This document shows, piece after piece, positions 16,378 to 24,221 of a stretch of DNA of 30,255 nucleotides; the first letter of the stretch is position 1; every line of letters starts with the position of its first letter. The stretch is from UBA3941 sp035647175 (lineage in GTDB: Bacteria; Bacillota; Clostridia; Caldicoprobacterales; UBA3941). The notes below the pieces were generated by a model, which did not search any database, was not told the origin of the DNA, and saw only the letters and a list, made by a program, of their open reading frames with translations. The DNA lies in the NCBI GenBank assembly GCA_035647175.1, contig DASRNX010000230.1:1-30255 (forward strand), in the 5' to 3' direction. The position numbers and the translations under genes are program-made.

Positions 16378-17184
16378 TCAAAACATTTCGATTTCGATTT
16401 TCCTAGCGCATTTTATCTCTCTGCCCAAGAAACGCCCGCCCAGCTCCTCAAATTTCTCCCCGAGATCGCTGACATAGAAGTCGTACTGTGCCTCAGTCCC
16501 GTCCTCACTCAGGAGTCCTCTGTCCTTGAGTATGCGGCCAACCTCCAGCGCCGTACCACAAGCGGGATTTATGAGTGTCACATCTGGTCCCATGACCTTG
16601 CCTATGGTGTCCTCTAAAAGCGGATAATGAGTGCATCCTAAAAGAAGGGTATCTATATCGTTGCACCTCATACTATCTAAATATCTCTCGGCTGTCAACA
16701 ACGCAATTTTGGAATTACTCCAACCTTCTTCCACTATGGGTACAAATAATGAACAGGGATTGGTAAATACCCGAATCCGAGGATCCAAGCGGGATATGGC
16801 CTTTTCGTATGCCCCGCTTCGAATAGTACCTTGGGTGCCTATAACCCCCAGACGCATATTCCTAGTAGAAGCCACAGCTTCCCTGGCTCCCGGTTCAATT
16901 ACCCCCAGAATCGGAATATCGAACATTTCGGTCACCATGTTAAGGCTGATAGAGCTTACGGTGTTGCACGCGATGACTATCATCTTAATGTCCTTGCTCA
17001 AAAGAAACCTTATACACTGCTGGGAATATCTAATTACCGTTTCATTGGAACGGGTACCGTATGGGATCCTGGCCGTATCCCCAAAGTATACTATATCCTC
17101 TTGGGGGAGCCATTTCATAAGTTCCTTTACAACGGTAAGGCCCCCAAGCCCCGAATCAAATACCCCTATGGGTCTATTGTCCAT
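16378..17184 (-). CDS. murI: Glutamate racemase
   Basis: Interconverts L- and D-glutamate to supply D-Glu for peptidoglycan. At 268 residues it has normal length. The N-terminal GVFDSGLGGLTVVKEL, FGDTARIPYG, and the two catalytic cysteines (Cys73 in IACNTVSS and Cys184 in LLGCTHYP) are all present; Asp10 and Ser11 lie in the substrate loop. The later motif, usually DSG or DxA, reads NPACGTALEV, a mild variation. ATG is preceded by AGGAGG seven bases upstream. It follows ddl on the same strand after about 150 bases with no obvious terminator, so two peptidoglycan precursor enzymes may share a transcript. Confidence 0.97.
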   Translation of the reverse strand: MDNRPIGVFDSGLGGLTVVKELMKWLPQEDIVYFGDTARIPYGTRSNETVIRYSQQCIRFLLSKDIKMIVIACNTVSSISLNMVTEMFDIPILGVIEPGAREAVASTRNMRLGVIGTQGTIRSGAYEKAISRLDPRIRVFTNPCSLFVPIVEEGWSNSKIALLTAERYLDSMRCNDIDTLLLGCTHYPLLEDTIGKVMGPDVTLINPACGTALEVGRILKDRGLLSEDGTEAQYDFYVSDLGEKFEELGGRFLGREIKCARKIEIEMF

Positions 17185-17336
17185 ATTCAGTCCTCCTAGA
17201 TGTTTACGGAAAAATTCTACATTGGTACACAGGTGCCGTAAAACATTATCCTTAGTTCGTATGTTACAAAAAACACATTATTTTAACGTAAAATCGGATA
17301 ATCCAGCCGTTTTTACAATGGAAGGTCTTTTCCGTA

Positions 17337-18419
17337 TCATATATAGATGTGTTTCATTTTGAATCTGTCCAAAGCCAGCTGGACCAGCCTGTCTATAAGG
17401 TCCGGATAGGATATCCCCGAAGCCTCCCATAACTCGGGATACATGCTTATCTGGGTAAATCCCGGCATGGTATTGACCTCGTTTAGATACACCTTACCGG
17501 TTTGTCTCTTTAGGAAAAAGTCCACTCTTGCTAGGCCCGAACAACCCAGCGCCTTATACGCCTTAATCGCCAATTCCCTGATCTCCTGGTTCTTGTCCGT
17601 GGGCAGAGGGGCGGGTATCAATCGCTGGGACTCTCCCCCATCCTCATACTTTGCATAGTAGTCATAAAATTCCTCCGAGGGTATAATCTCGCCAAGGACT
17701 GAGGCCTTAGGATCATAATTTCCAAGGACGGAGCATTCAATCTCTCGTCCGTCTATAAATTCCTCTACTATTATCTTTTCGTCGTATTTAGCGGCAATGT
17801 CCAACGCCGCCAGTAATTCGTCCCTGTCACCGGCCTTTGATATACCCACACTGGAGCCCATATTGGCCGGTTTTACGAAGACGGGATACAAAAATGAATC
17901 CTCGATGATAGCTACCACCTCATCGGGATTTTCCCCTATCTCATGTCTGTAGACTCCGATATAATCCCCCTGGGGCAAATCCGCATGAGAAAATATAGCC
18001 TTGGCGGTCAATTTGTCCATGCCGGTGGATGAGGATAGGACATCACAGCCCACATAGGGTATATGGGCCAGTTCGAAGAGTCCCTGTAGGGTACCGTCCT
18101 CGCCATAGGGCCCATGTATAACGGGGAAGATTACATCCACATGAAAAATCCTGCTGGGATCTTCCATAAGAAAAAAGCCCCTGTACGCAGGATCCCCCGG
18201 AAATACCAATGCTTTGGAATCCTCTTCCCACCGCCCTGTCTTTATCCCTTCAACCGGGCCGTCATAATAGCGCCAATACCCTTCCTTGGTGATACCTATC
18301 AGATATATATCATATTTATCCCTGTCAATATTTTCTATGATAGAGGAAGCAGATGATAGGGATACCTCGTGTTCCCCGGATCTGCCGCCAAATAACACTG
18401 CTATTTTTAGTTTTTGCAT
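17337..18419 (-). CDS. ddl: D-alanine--D-alanine ligase
   Basis: ATP-grasp ligase that makes the D-Ala-D-Ala end of peptidoglycan precursors. About 360 residues. Visible motifs are VLFGGRSGEHEVSLSSA, HGPYGEDGTLQGLFE, the ATP-binding region FVKPANMGSSVGIS, the EEFIDGREIECSVLGN strand, the omega loop EFYDYYAKYED and the metal-binding end YLNEVNTMPGFT. The tyrosine-lysine-tyrosine omega loop indicates D-Ala rather than D-lactate specificity (inference from known Ddl/Van enzymes). The frame opens at 18440, but the ATG at 18419 has GGGAGGG seven bases upstream and matches the family start MxKxxIAVLFGG. Confidence 0.97.
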   Translation of the reverse strand: MQKLKIAVLFGGRSGEHEVSLSSASSIIENIDRDKYDIYLIGITKEGYWRYYDGPVEGIKTGRWEEDSKALVFPGDPAYRGFFLMEDPSRIFHVDVIFPVIHGPYGEDGTLQGLFELAHIPYVGCDVLSSSTGMDKLTAKAIFSHADLPQGDYIGVYRHEIGENPDEVVAIIEDSFLYPVFVKPANMGSSVGISKAGDRDELLAALDIAAKYDEKIIVEEFIDGREIECSVLGNYDPKASVLGEIIPSEEFYDYYAKYEDGGESQRLIPAPLPTDKNQEIRELAIKAYKALGCSGLARVDFFLKRQTGKVYLNEVNTMPGFTQISMYPELWEASGISYPDLIDRLVQLALDRFKMKHIYI

Positions 18420-18522
18420 CGTTATACCCTCCCTATGCAATAGTAATTTATGAATTATTCCATTTGAAAGCCTATCACCCCCAGTCTGACGTGCTGTTTG
18501 TTTTATATGGGATCCGGCTTCT

Positions 18523-18550
18523 AACTTCTAATTTCCAACTTCTAATCTCC
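18523..18550. repeat. Short tandem repeat, 2 x 14 bp
   Basis: AACTTCTAATTTCC (18523-18536) is followed directly by AACTTCTAATCTCC (18537-18550), differing at one position; a partial unit GGCTTCT precedes them. It lies upstream of ddl, in the gap to the SASP gene. Related TTCTAACTCCTAAT sequence is seen at 15768-15781. No function is apparent. Confidence 0.7.
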
Positions 18551-18639
18551 GACTCCTATCACATTCTAACATAACCCATGGCTTATATGAAGTTCCACAT
18601 ACACAAAAAAAATGAACTTTGTGGTATAGACCAAATTTC

Positions 18640-18682
18640 ACAAAAAGAGAATCGGAGACCTAAATTATCTCCGATTCTCTTT
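18640..18682 (-). terminator. Rho-independent terminator of the SASP gene
   Basis: A perfect 15-bp stem (18644-18658 with 18668-18682, key bases GAGAATCGGAGA and its complement) with a 9-base loop; on the minus strand it runs into TTTTTG. It begins 17 bases after the SASP stop codon. There is no T tract on the plus side, so it acts on the minus strand. Confidence 0.92.
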
Positions 18683-18699
18683 AGATTGGTACTCTCTGA

Positions 18700-18876
18700 C
18701 TATTTGCCCGACAGATTCTTTTCAGCCCTTTCGATAGCCTTCCTTACGATATTACCACAGTTTCTGGAAGAGACATTGCCCCAGCCTTCGCGCTGGACAA
18801 TATCGTGGACTCCAAGTTCTTTGGCAATCTCGGTTTTCAACTCCTCAGACATCAATCCTCTTCTGCTTCTAGCCAT
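18700..18876 (-). CDS. Small acid-soluble spore protein, alpha/beta type
   Basis: A 58-residue protein that saturates and protects spore DNA and is degraded at germination. It reads MARSRRGLMSEELKTEIAKE at the start, then LGVHDIVQREGWGNVSSRNC and GNIVRKAIERAEKN, containing the two conserved SASP blocks: the TEIAKELG germination-protease cleavage region and the GNVSSRNCGNIV DNA-contact region. The length is normal. ATG is preceded by GGGGAGG. The gene is monocistronic with a strong terminator. Expression from a sigma-G promoter is expected, but I could not find a convincing match in the 97 bases upstream. It is too short to stand out by length, but the family match is strong. SspF-like members sit near veg and ispE in Bacillus. 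Confidence 0.95.
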   Translation of the reverse strand: MARSRRGLMSEELKTEIAKELGVHDIVQREGWGNVSSRNCGNIVRKAIERAEKNLSGK

Positions 18877-18973
18877 ATCAATACCTCCCCGGTCGGCTCT
18901 AATTAATTATAGCCGCCAAGAGTATTTTTCCCCGGGAGAGGTACGGATATGCTGCTAAAAAACTGGTTAATAA

Positions 18974-20317
18974 TCATATGACCATGGTGCCGTTATCCGT
19001 ATTCAGAACCTTCAATATGTTTTCCTCTCTACCCGTATCCGAATTGATGTAGATGATAAAGTTTTCGTTATCAAATTTTCCTTTGAACTCATAGCATTCT
19101 ATTTCATTTCCGGATTTGCCCGGGATCACCGCCAACCTTTCCGAGGTTATCTCAAGGTTCCTGTTTATGAGCTTTCTCGCATCCTCCGGGCTCAACTTTG
19201 GTTCCTTTAGGTCCCGTTCCCTGTGGGCCACAAGATAATTGAGTGCCTCAAAGCCTATGGGATTTCCCGTATCAAGGGATATCTTCACCTTTATGAGGTC
19301 TGGGTAGACGATGAAGTCGCCGTCTTTATGGGCAAAATTAAACACCGCCATTCCCCCGTGATGCTGCTCGTATGTAGGTATCATGTCCTTGTATCCCTTT
19401 TCCCTCAGAAATTTCTTAGCCGCATCCTCCGCCTTTCCAATGTCCATGCCCGCCCCTTGGACAGCACCCTCACAGATTAGAGATACCACCTTACCGCCCA
19501 TTTTGGAGACGGAAACAAAGTAGGGTCCCTCCCCATCCCGGGTCTTAAGGTTCACCCCCCAAGTCTCAATTTCGCCCTGGGTCTCGGCACCTTTATCGGC
19601 ACTTTCCACCCGATTTCTGCCGAGGAAGTCTATGGCTATCCTCTCCGCTTCCTTGTAATCTATTTTTTTGCCCGAGACCCGAAGTTTTTTTGGCCTTAAA
19701 AGGGTCTCGGAAAAGGGGCCGTCGTATATGAGGGTGGGATATTCTATGGACGTCTCCTCTATCTTGGTAAATTGCTTGCCTACCAGGTCCTGGGATGCGT
19801 CCATCAGGCTTTCATTGCTCATATCCCTCATCTCCTGCCAGGTCACCATTCCCTTATTGACGTTGGACTCTAAATCCTTGAGCTCGTTGTTCAGCCTTAC
19901 GCTGCTGTTTTTTAGCTCCTTGAGGTTCTTCATCTCGTCCAGGCTTATGGGCTTGCCCTCCCCCGCCTTCATGGTAAGATACCGGCAATAATCCGACAGC
20001 TGGCTTAGATATTTTGAAGTCTTGTTAAGGGCTATATGGCTTAGGGGGAGCTGTCCTAAGTTTGTGCTGGCGGAATCCGCCTGCCTCCATACATCGGACA
20101 GCATCGCTATGCTCTGTCCTTGGTCCCCGCTGACCATAGCCTTTGACAGTCCGGATTCTATGTTGTCCACCCTTCCCACCAGCTCATAAAAGGATTTTTT
20201 GTAAAGGTTATCGGTACGTATTGTATGGTCCTGGTTCTCCAGGTATTGGTTATAGCCCCAAACTCCGGTGATTGCCAGGGCCACCGCCAGCAGGCCGGTA
20301 ATAATCCATCGACTCAT
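18974..20317 (-). CDS. ypeB: Germination protein YpeB
   Basis: A 447-residue protein needed to hold and regulate the cortex-lytic enzyme SleB in the spore. An N-terminal membrane anchor (about 4-22, IITGLLAVALAITGVWGY) is followed by a helical domain (about 25-200) and PepSY-type domains in the second half, including YKEAERIAIDFLGRNR and DIGKAEDAAKKFLREKGYKD. The length matches Bacillus YpeB, about 450 residues. It lies 89 bases downstream of sleB on the same strand, the conserved sleB-ypeB pair. ATG has AAGGG eight bases upstream. In the family the protein acts on the outer face of the inner spore membrane and is expressed in the forespore. Confidence 0.96.
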   Translation of the reverse strand: MSRWIITGLLAVALAITGVWGYNQYLENQDHTIRTDNLYKKSFYELVGRVDNIESGLSKAMVSGDQGQSIAMLSDVWRQADSASTNLGQLPLSHIALNKTSKYLSQLSDYCRYLTMKAGEGKPISLDEMKNLKELKNSSVRLNNELKDLESNVNKGMVTWQEMRDMSNESLMDASQDLVGKQFTKIEETSIEYPTLIYDGPFSETLLRPKKLRVSGKKIDYKEAERIAIDFLGRNRVESADKGAETQGEIETWGVNLKTRDGEGPYFVSVSKMGGKVVSLICEGAVQGAGMDIGKAEDAAKKFLREKGYKDMIPTYEQHHGGMAVFNFAHKDGDFIVYPDLIKVKISLDTGNPIGFEALNYLVAHRERDLKEPKLSPEDARKLINRNLEITSERLAVIPGKSGNEIECYEFKGKFDNENFIIYINSDTGREENILKVLNTDNGTMVI

Positions 20318-20406
20318 GGTATCATCCCTTCAGTGTTTTACTGTTAAAACATCGGAAGCAATTGCATTGGCAATTGCAACACATTAAGGCATCCTATTTG
20401 CAAGGT

Positions 20407-21135
20407 TTATGTAGCGAAATGGTGCTTACCTATTACCAGGTGTACAGGCCTCGACCATATCCACGCGCTGGTGGCTTTAGCCGGGTTATAGTAATATACT
20501 GCCCCATAGGTCGGATCCCAGCCGTTTAACGCGTCCCGGGCGGCCCTTAGGGATTCGTCGTCGGGAGCTAGGTTTATCTGTCCGTCGGATACGGCAGTAA
20601 ATGCGCCCGGCTGATATATAACCCCTTCAATGGTGTTTGGAAATCTCGGATCCGCCACCCTGTTTAGAACCACGGCGGCCACGGCTACCTTGCCCAAATA
20701 GGGTTCGCCTCTGGCCTCACCATGGATAGCCTGGGCCAGAAGATACACATTCCCACCACCACCTCGATCTCCGCCCCTAGAAGGCGGGGCAGAAGTACCG
20801 CCGCCGGTAGCCGGCGGTTTGGTCCCCAAGTTAATGCCCATGGCCGCTGCGGTCTGGTTGCCCACCGTACCGTCTACAGCCAAGCCATTCCTTGCCTGAA
20901 ATTTCTTCACGGCCTCAAAGGTCGGCGCCCCATAATATCCGTCGATAGGCCCGTCATAATAGCCCCACTGCTTTAGCTTTTGCTGTACCTCAAACACCTT
21001 GTCACCATACATTCCCCAATAGACCAGGGTCTCCTCGGCATCATTGCCGGACTGCACATATTGGACGATCATAACTGCGGAAATAAAAAAAGTTAACAAA
21101 ATAGTTATAACGAGAAGCCTGTTCCTTGTCTTCAT
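20407..21135 (-). CDS. sleB: Spore cortex-lytic enzyme SleB
   Basis: Lytic transglycosylase-type hydrolase that breaks spore cortex peptidoglycan during germination. In its 242 residues: a signal or anchor segment (7-27), a peptidoglycan-binding domain with the repeat VQQKLKQWGYYDGPIDGYYG (about 40-98), a Gly/Pro-rich linker (104-128), and a Hydrolase_2 domain (about 130-242). The putative catalytic Glu140 lies in AIHGEARGE; NRVADPRFPNTIEGVIYQPG and GAVYYYNPAKA are further domain signatures. The gene is upstream of ypeB, as in other spore formers. ATG is preceded by GGAAGTAGGGA. A 7-bp inverted repeat (TCAATTC/GAATTGA, 21152-21166) lies just upstream. Confidence 0.97.
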   Translation of the reverse strand: MKTRNRLLVITILLTFFISAVMIVQYVQSGNDAEETLVYWGMYGDKVFEVQQKLKQWGYYDGPIDGYYGAPTFEAVKKFQARNGLAVDGTVGNQTAAAMGINLGTKPPATGGGTSAPPSRGGDRGGGGNVYLLAQAIHGEARGEPYLGKVAVAAVVLNRVADPRFPNTIEGVIYQPGAFTAVSDGQINLAPDDESLRAARDALNGWDPTYGAVYYYNPAKATSAWIWSRPVHLVIGKHHFAT

Positions 21136-21246
21136 TCCCTACTTCCTTTCGTCAATTCAGAATTGAAGAACCCCAGAACCCCAAAATCCTCTAATCTCGT
21201 TCTATTTTTTGTTAACTCCAAATACTCTATACCAGTTAAAATATTC

Positions 21247-21882
21247 CTAATAGCCTATAATTTCCTTCGCTTTTTCCCACCATTCCGCGATCTTAAATCT
21301 ATAAACCACATGAACGTCATCTCCTAGGGAAGGCTGCTCCGAAATGTCTTCCCCCGTCTCCCAATCCCCGGTTTCATCCCCGCCATCCCCGTCATCTTTT
21401 GCTGTCCCGTGGGTTATATCCACAAAGCAGAGGGGCGGAAACATAATGCACCACCAGTTGGCGCCCTTGCCCTCCCCTATTGTTATCCTAAGGGCCTCAT
21501 AGTTCCCTGCCGGTAATAGCATATCGCCATATGCCTTTGTGGGAAAATCAAAGTGCCCTAAACTGGCCCTTACCTTATAGCCCGGCAGATGCCTGTCCGT
21601 CTCCTGCTGTGCCGATGCCTCAATATCTCTAAGCCTTTCCTCTATAATATGGCGACTGACACCCAGGGAGTCGGCCTGCCCTAATAAAGCTCCGTATTCC
21701 GCCAATAATCTGTCCCTGACCATCAGCTTAACTGCCTGGTCCTGTGGAGAGTCACTGTTAGCTATAACATGAAATCGAATGCATGCTTGGTTATTTCCAT
21801 GATTTGAATATGTACCGGAAGTGAACAGAAAGGGCATGATCATCATCAACAGGAAAAATGCCCCTCTTCTTTTATACATCAT
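21247..21882 (-). CDS. spoIIR: Stage II sporulation protein R
   Basis: Secreted forespore signal that activates the protease SpoIIGA and so pro-sigma-E in the mother cell. About 211 residues: a hydrophobic export segment (GAFFLLMMIMPFLF), then the conserved IRFHVIANSDSPQDQAVKLM and VRASLGHFDFPTKAYGD, and ANWWCIMFPPLCFVD, all hallmarks of SpoIIR. Before the end is an acidic, low-complexity stretch (about 160-190, rich in Asp, Gly and Glu) followed by VVYRFKIAEWWEK. The frame is open to an ATG at 21894, but that lacks a ribosome binding site; ATGs at 21882 and 21879 follow GGGGGT. In Bacillus spoIIR lies beside prmC; here it is about 11 kb away. Confidence 0.95.
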   Translation of the reverse strand: MMYKRRGAFFLLMMIMPFLFTSGTYSNHGNNQACIRFHVIANSDSPQDQAVKLMVRDRLLAEYGALLGQADSLGVSRHIIEERLRDIEASAQQETDRHLPGYKVRASLGHFDFPTKAYGDMLLPAGNYEALRITIGEGKGANWWCIMFPPLCFVDITHGTAKDDGDGGDETGDWETGEDISEQPSLGDDVHVVYRFKIAEWWEKAKEIIGY

Positions 21883-21917
21883 CGATACCCCCATACAAAT
21901 ATACTCTTTATATGGAT

Positions 21918-21945
21918 AGTATTGACAATAATATGTTTATTATAC
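21918..21945 (-). promoter_or_regulatory. Sigma-F-like promoter of spoIIR
   Basis: The minus strand carries GTATA (21945-21941), a 14-base spacer and GTCAATACT (21926-21918). The sigma-F consensus is roughly GYATA, 14-16 bases, then GGNNANAMT; only the second G of the -10 differs. Predicted start is near 21911, about 30 bases before the spoIIR start. spoIIR is a known sigma-F target, which fits. Confidence 0.5.
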
Positions 21946-21952
21946 GTCGATG

Positions 21953-23014
21953 TTAATCCAGAAGCCTCATACTATTGATGGCCCTGTTTATGAGCTCCTC
22001 CTTGGTCTCATGGAATACATCGCTGCATGAGGACCACCCCACGGAAATTTCAATATTTCGCATGCCCGGATGAACCCTTCCATAGTCTGTGACCCTTTGC
22101 TTGAAGTTACGATAAAATTGTATGGCCTCCCCTATCTGTTGTCCGGGTATGATAACCGCAAAGACATAGTCGCTATACCTGACCACTATGTCCTCTACAT
22201 GGGCACATTCCCTTAAAATTTTGGCGAGATCCTGGAGCAGCACGTTTCCTGCGATATGTCCGTAGACGTTGCTGTAGATCTTATGTCCCTGTATATCTAT
22301 CATCACCAGAGAAATCGGATAGTTGTTTTGCTTAAACTGTTGAAATTGTTCAAATGTATTGTCCCAAAACCTGTTAAAGTATCTGACGTTATACAGGTTG
22401 GTTAAAGGGTCCGTATTGGCCCAGGTGTATAGTTGGTCATTGGTCTCTAAGAGCCGATCCCTGGATTCATTGAGTTCGGCTATCAGGGTTTCATTTATGC
22501 CCATGGATTCCATCATCTTTCGGTGTTTTAACTCCATGTCCTCTATAAGCAATCGTGCCTGCCACAGGGTCCAAATAAAGAACCCAAACCCAACCGTCCA
22601 ATATATGGGTCTGTGCCATATGCCGGTCTTAAGGCCCGCATCGATGGTATAAAAATCAACCAAAATAAACAGCCCGGCGGTCAGGAGACTTATGGGGCAT
22701 GAATACTTATTTTCATATACCAGCGCCATCCTTACAAGGAATGATATAAACAATACTACCACCATGGGTGAAGAAGATGCCGAATGAAGGTATAACAGCA
22801 CCATCAGCTCCAGAGATTCTATCATCAGATTATAATAGGAGCCCAATGGCCAAGGATATGCATACTTTTTGAATAGGAGTAACAGGGCGTAGGACAGACT
22901 GACCCAGAAAAAAAGTTCGGAGAAAATAAAGGCATTTAGGGGGTTTAAGATAATGCTCAATAATACTGCCATGAATATTGAGAATAATCTAATTATCCAT
23001 TCCAGCTTTAGCAT
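21953..23014 (-). CDS. Membrane protein with degenerate GGDEF domain
   Basis: A 353-residue protein with about six hydrophobic segments (roughly 8-30, 34-50, 66-82, 84-100, 108-125, 138-155), a short coiled coil (about 160-198) and a C-terminal GGDEF-fold domain (about 200-353) beginning TDPLTNLYNVRYFN. The signature GGDEF is replaced by YSDYVF (in VRYSDYVFAVI), and the metal/substrate segment usually like DIDHFKxIND reads DIQGHKIYSN. Only part of the active site is left, so it is unlikely to make c-di-GMP; a role as a c-di-GMP/GTP sensor or scaffold is possible (inference). The fold is intact with no frameshift. ATG follows GGAGGG and AGGT. Two 18-bp tandem repeats lie just upstream. Confidence 0.88.
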   Translation of the reverse strand: MLKLEWIIRLFSIFMAVLLSIILNPLNAFIFSELFFWVSLSYALLLLFKKYAYPWPLGSYYNLMIESLELMVLLYLHSASSSPMVVVLFISFLVRMALVYENKYSCPISLLTAGLFILVDFYTIDAGLKTGIWHRPIYWTVGFGFFIWTLWQARLLIEDMELKHRKMMESMGINETLIAELNESRDRLLETNDQLYTWANTDPLTNLYNVRYFNRFWDNTFEQFQQFKQNNYPISLVMIDIQGHKIYSNVYGHIAGNVLLQDLAKILRECAHVEDIVVRYSDYVFAVIIPGQQIGEAIQFYRNFKQRVTDYGRVHPGMRNIEISVGWSSCSDVFHETKEELINRAINSMRLLD

Positions 23015-23027
23015 ACCTGTATTTCCC

Positions 23028-23063
23028 TCCAGTAAATCATATTATTCCAGAAAATCATATTAT
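23028..23063. repeat. Tandem repeat, 2 x 18 bp, upstream of the GGDEF gene
   Basis: TCCAGTAAATCATATTAT (23028-23045) is followed directly by TCCAGAAAATCATATTAT (23046-23063), with one mismatch. The first unit overlaps the ribosome binding site of the minus-strand GGDEF gene, so it lies in the translated leader or core promoter. It could be a protein binding site pair or a slippage product. Confidence 0.85.
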
Positions 23064-23146
23064 GAAAGTATTCTACATTTTTTGATATTATCCTTCATAA
23101 CTATGCAAATATTAAAGCGTTTTTGTCGGTATGGCCGCCTTTTCCC

Positions 23147-23914
23147 CTAGAATTTTCCTTTTGCCTCCTTCAAATACTGCTTTGCCAAGCCTATTTCATT
23201 GGGATCGTCTATATCGTTGGCTATTTCTGGGTAGGGGCTTATGATAGCCCGGGCCTTGATTTTTAATAGTTCAGAAAAGCGCTCTTCTATCCGGGATATG
23301 GAGAGCCTTCCCACTATCAAGAGCAGCAGGAAACGAAATCCCAACAGCCTACCCAGCTTCCACGGATTTTTTCTATGGGCGATAAATCCCTTCGCAAATT
23401 CAGCGCAGGATCCTACTACTTTTGGGTTTAGGCCTATGATGTTCCCGCCTGTAAAGATCCCGTCCCTTAACTTGACATAGGTCCTCTTAAGGCCGGGGTA
23501 GACGGCGTCATTGACGGTCTTGTTGACTATGGGATAACAGAGATCGGCATTATATACCCTACATTTCTCTATGAAATCTGAAACTATATGCCCGTCTATC
23601 ATGGGAATATCGGAAGTGGCTACCAGCACAAACTCCTCATCTCGAAAGGAAGAGAGCCCCTTTTTTAGGTTTTCAAAGAGATGGGTTTCCTCCTGAACAA
23701 AATAGTCTACCCTGCCCGCCAGCCTGGTCTTTAAGGTCTCTGCAGGGCCAATAATAGCTATCTTACCTACCATTTCCGAATCCCTCAGGGCATCCACAAC
23801 ATATTCGACCATCCATTTACCATATACATCCATAAGGGATTTGTTAGTGACCCCATCACCAAATTCTCTTTTCCCACTATCCCCGGCCAATACCAGTACA
23901 TTAATCTTTTCCAC
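23147..23914 (-). CDS. MobA-like nucleotidyltransferase family protein
   Basis: About 255 residues with an N-terminal Rossmann-like nucleotidyltransferase domain (VLVLAGDSGKREF, NKSLMDVYGKWMVEYVVDAL, ATSDIPMI with the metal-binding DxP). The glycine loop, normally LAGGxGxR, carries Asp in place of the second Gly. The last 100 residues include TGGNIIGLNP, a hydrophobic helix (RFLLLLIVGRLSI) and INDIDDPNE-like IANDIDDPNEIGLAKQYL, resembling sugar- or MobA-type NTP transferases. The substrate is unknown. The frame opens at 23989, but GTG at 23914 with GGGGG seven bases upstream gives a start flush with the domain and is chosen. Confidence 0.82.
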   Translation of the reverse strand: MEKINVLVLAGDSGKREFGDGVTNKSLMDVYGKWMVEYVVDALRDSEMVGKIAIIGPAETLKTRLAGRVDYFVQEETHLFENLKKGLSSFRDEEFVLVATSDIPMIDGHIVSDFIEKCRVYNADLCYPIVNKTVNDAVYPGLKRTYVKLRDGIFTGGNIIGLNPKVVGSCAEFAKGFIAHRKNPWKLGRLLGFRFLLLLIVGRLSISRIEERFSELLKIKARAIISPYPEIANDIDDPNEIGLAKQYLKEAKGKF

Positions 23915-24029
23915 AGCATAGCCCCCTTCCCCGAATGTGTACATTTTGATGGACCGAACGAAGTTTCCCCTTAGGAAATTCGTCTTCATCTATAATGCAT
24001 TCAACGGGTGAAATGCTTTAATATATCCA

Positions 24030-24058
24030 ATTATACCCTACAAATCCCATACAATAAA
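24030..24058 (-). promoter_or_regulatory. Possible sigma-A promoter of the nucleotidyltransferase gene
   Basis: A perfect TATAAT (24035-24030) on the minus strand has TTTATT (24058-24053) 17 bases upstream. The -35 is poor. It would give a leader of about 110 bases to the GTG at 23914. It is the best minus-strand candidate in the 307-base divergent gap 23915-24221. Confidence 0.35.
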
Positions 24059-24155
24059 GGGTCCAAAACCAGTTTGTTCTTTTCCGGGCTGATTGGGCTT
24101 GTCCTGAGGCGATGAATGCACAGATTTCCCGGCGGTTCAGCATCCGTGGAACATA

Positions 24156-24184
24156 TTGACATTGCCGGCCTATTGTATTAATAT
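24156..24184 (+). promoter_or_regulatory. Sigma-A promoter of the methionine-synthesis pair
   Basis: TTGACA (24156-24161), a 17-base spacer and TAATAT (24179-24184): a near-consensus promoter. The predicted start near 24191 leaves only about 30 bases before the GTG at 24222, too short for a SAM riboswitch or T-box. Confidence 0.75.
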
Positions 24185-24221
24185 GCATGTAATGATTGCA
24201 GTGCTGTAGGGGGAGAATTGG

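Noticed and set aside
18877..18975. Sigma-G promoter for the SASP gene
   Set aside because: An AGCATA-like -35 exists, but no -10 with acceptable spacing could be found, so I do not list it.
24100..24221. SAM riboswitch or T-box before the methionine-synthesis pair
   Set aside because: The near-consensus promoter leaves a leader of only about 30 bases and no riboswitch core motifs are visible upstream.
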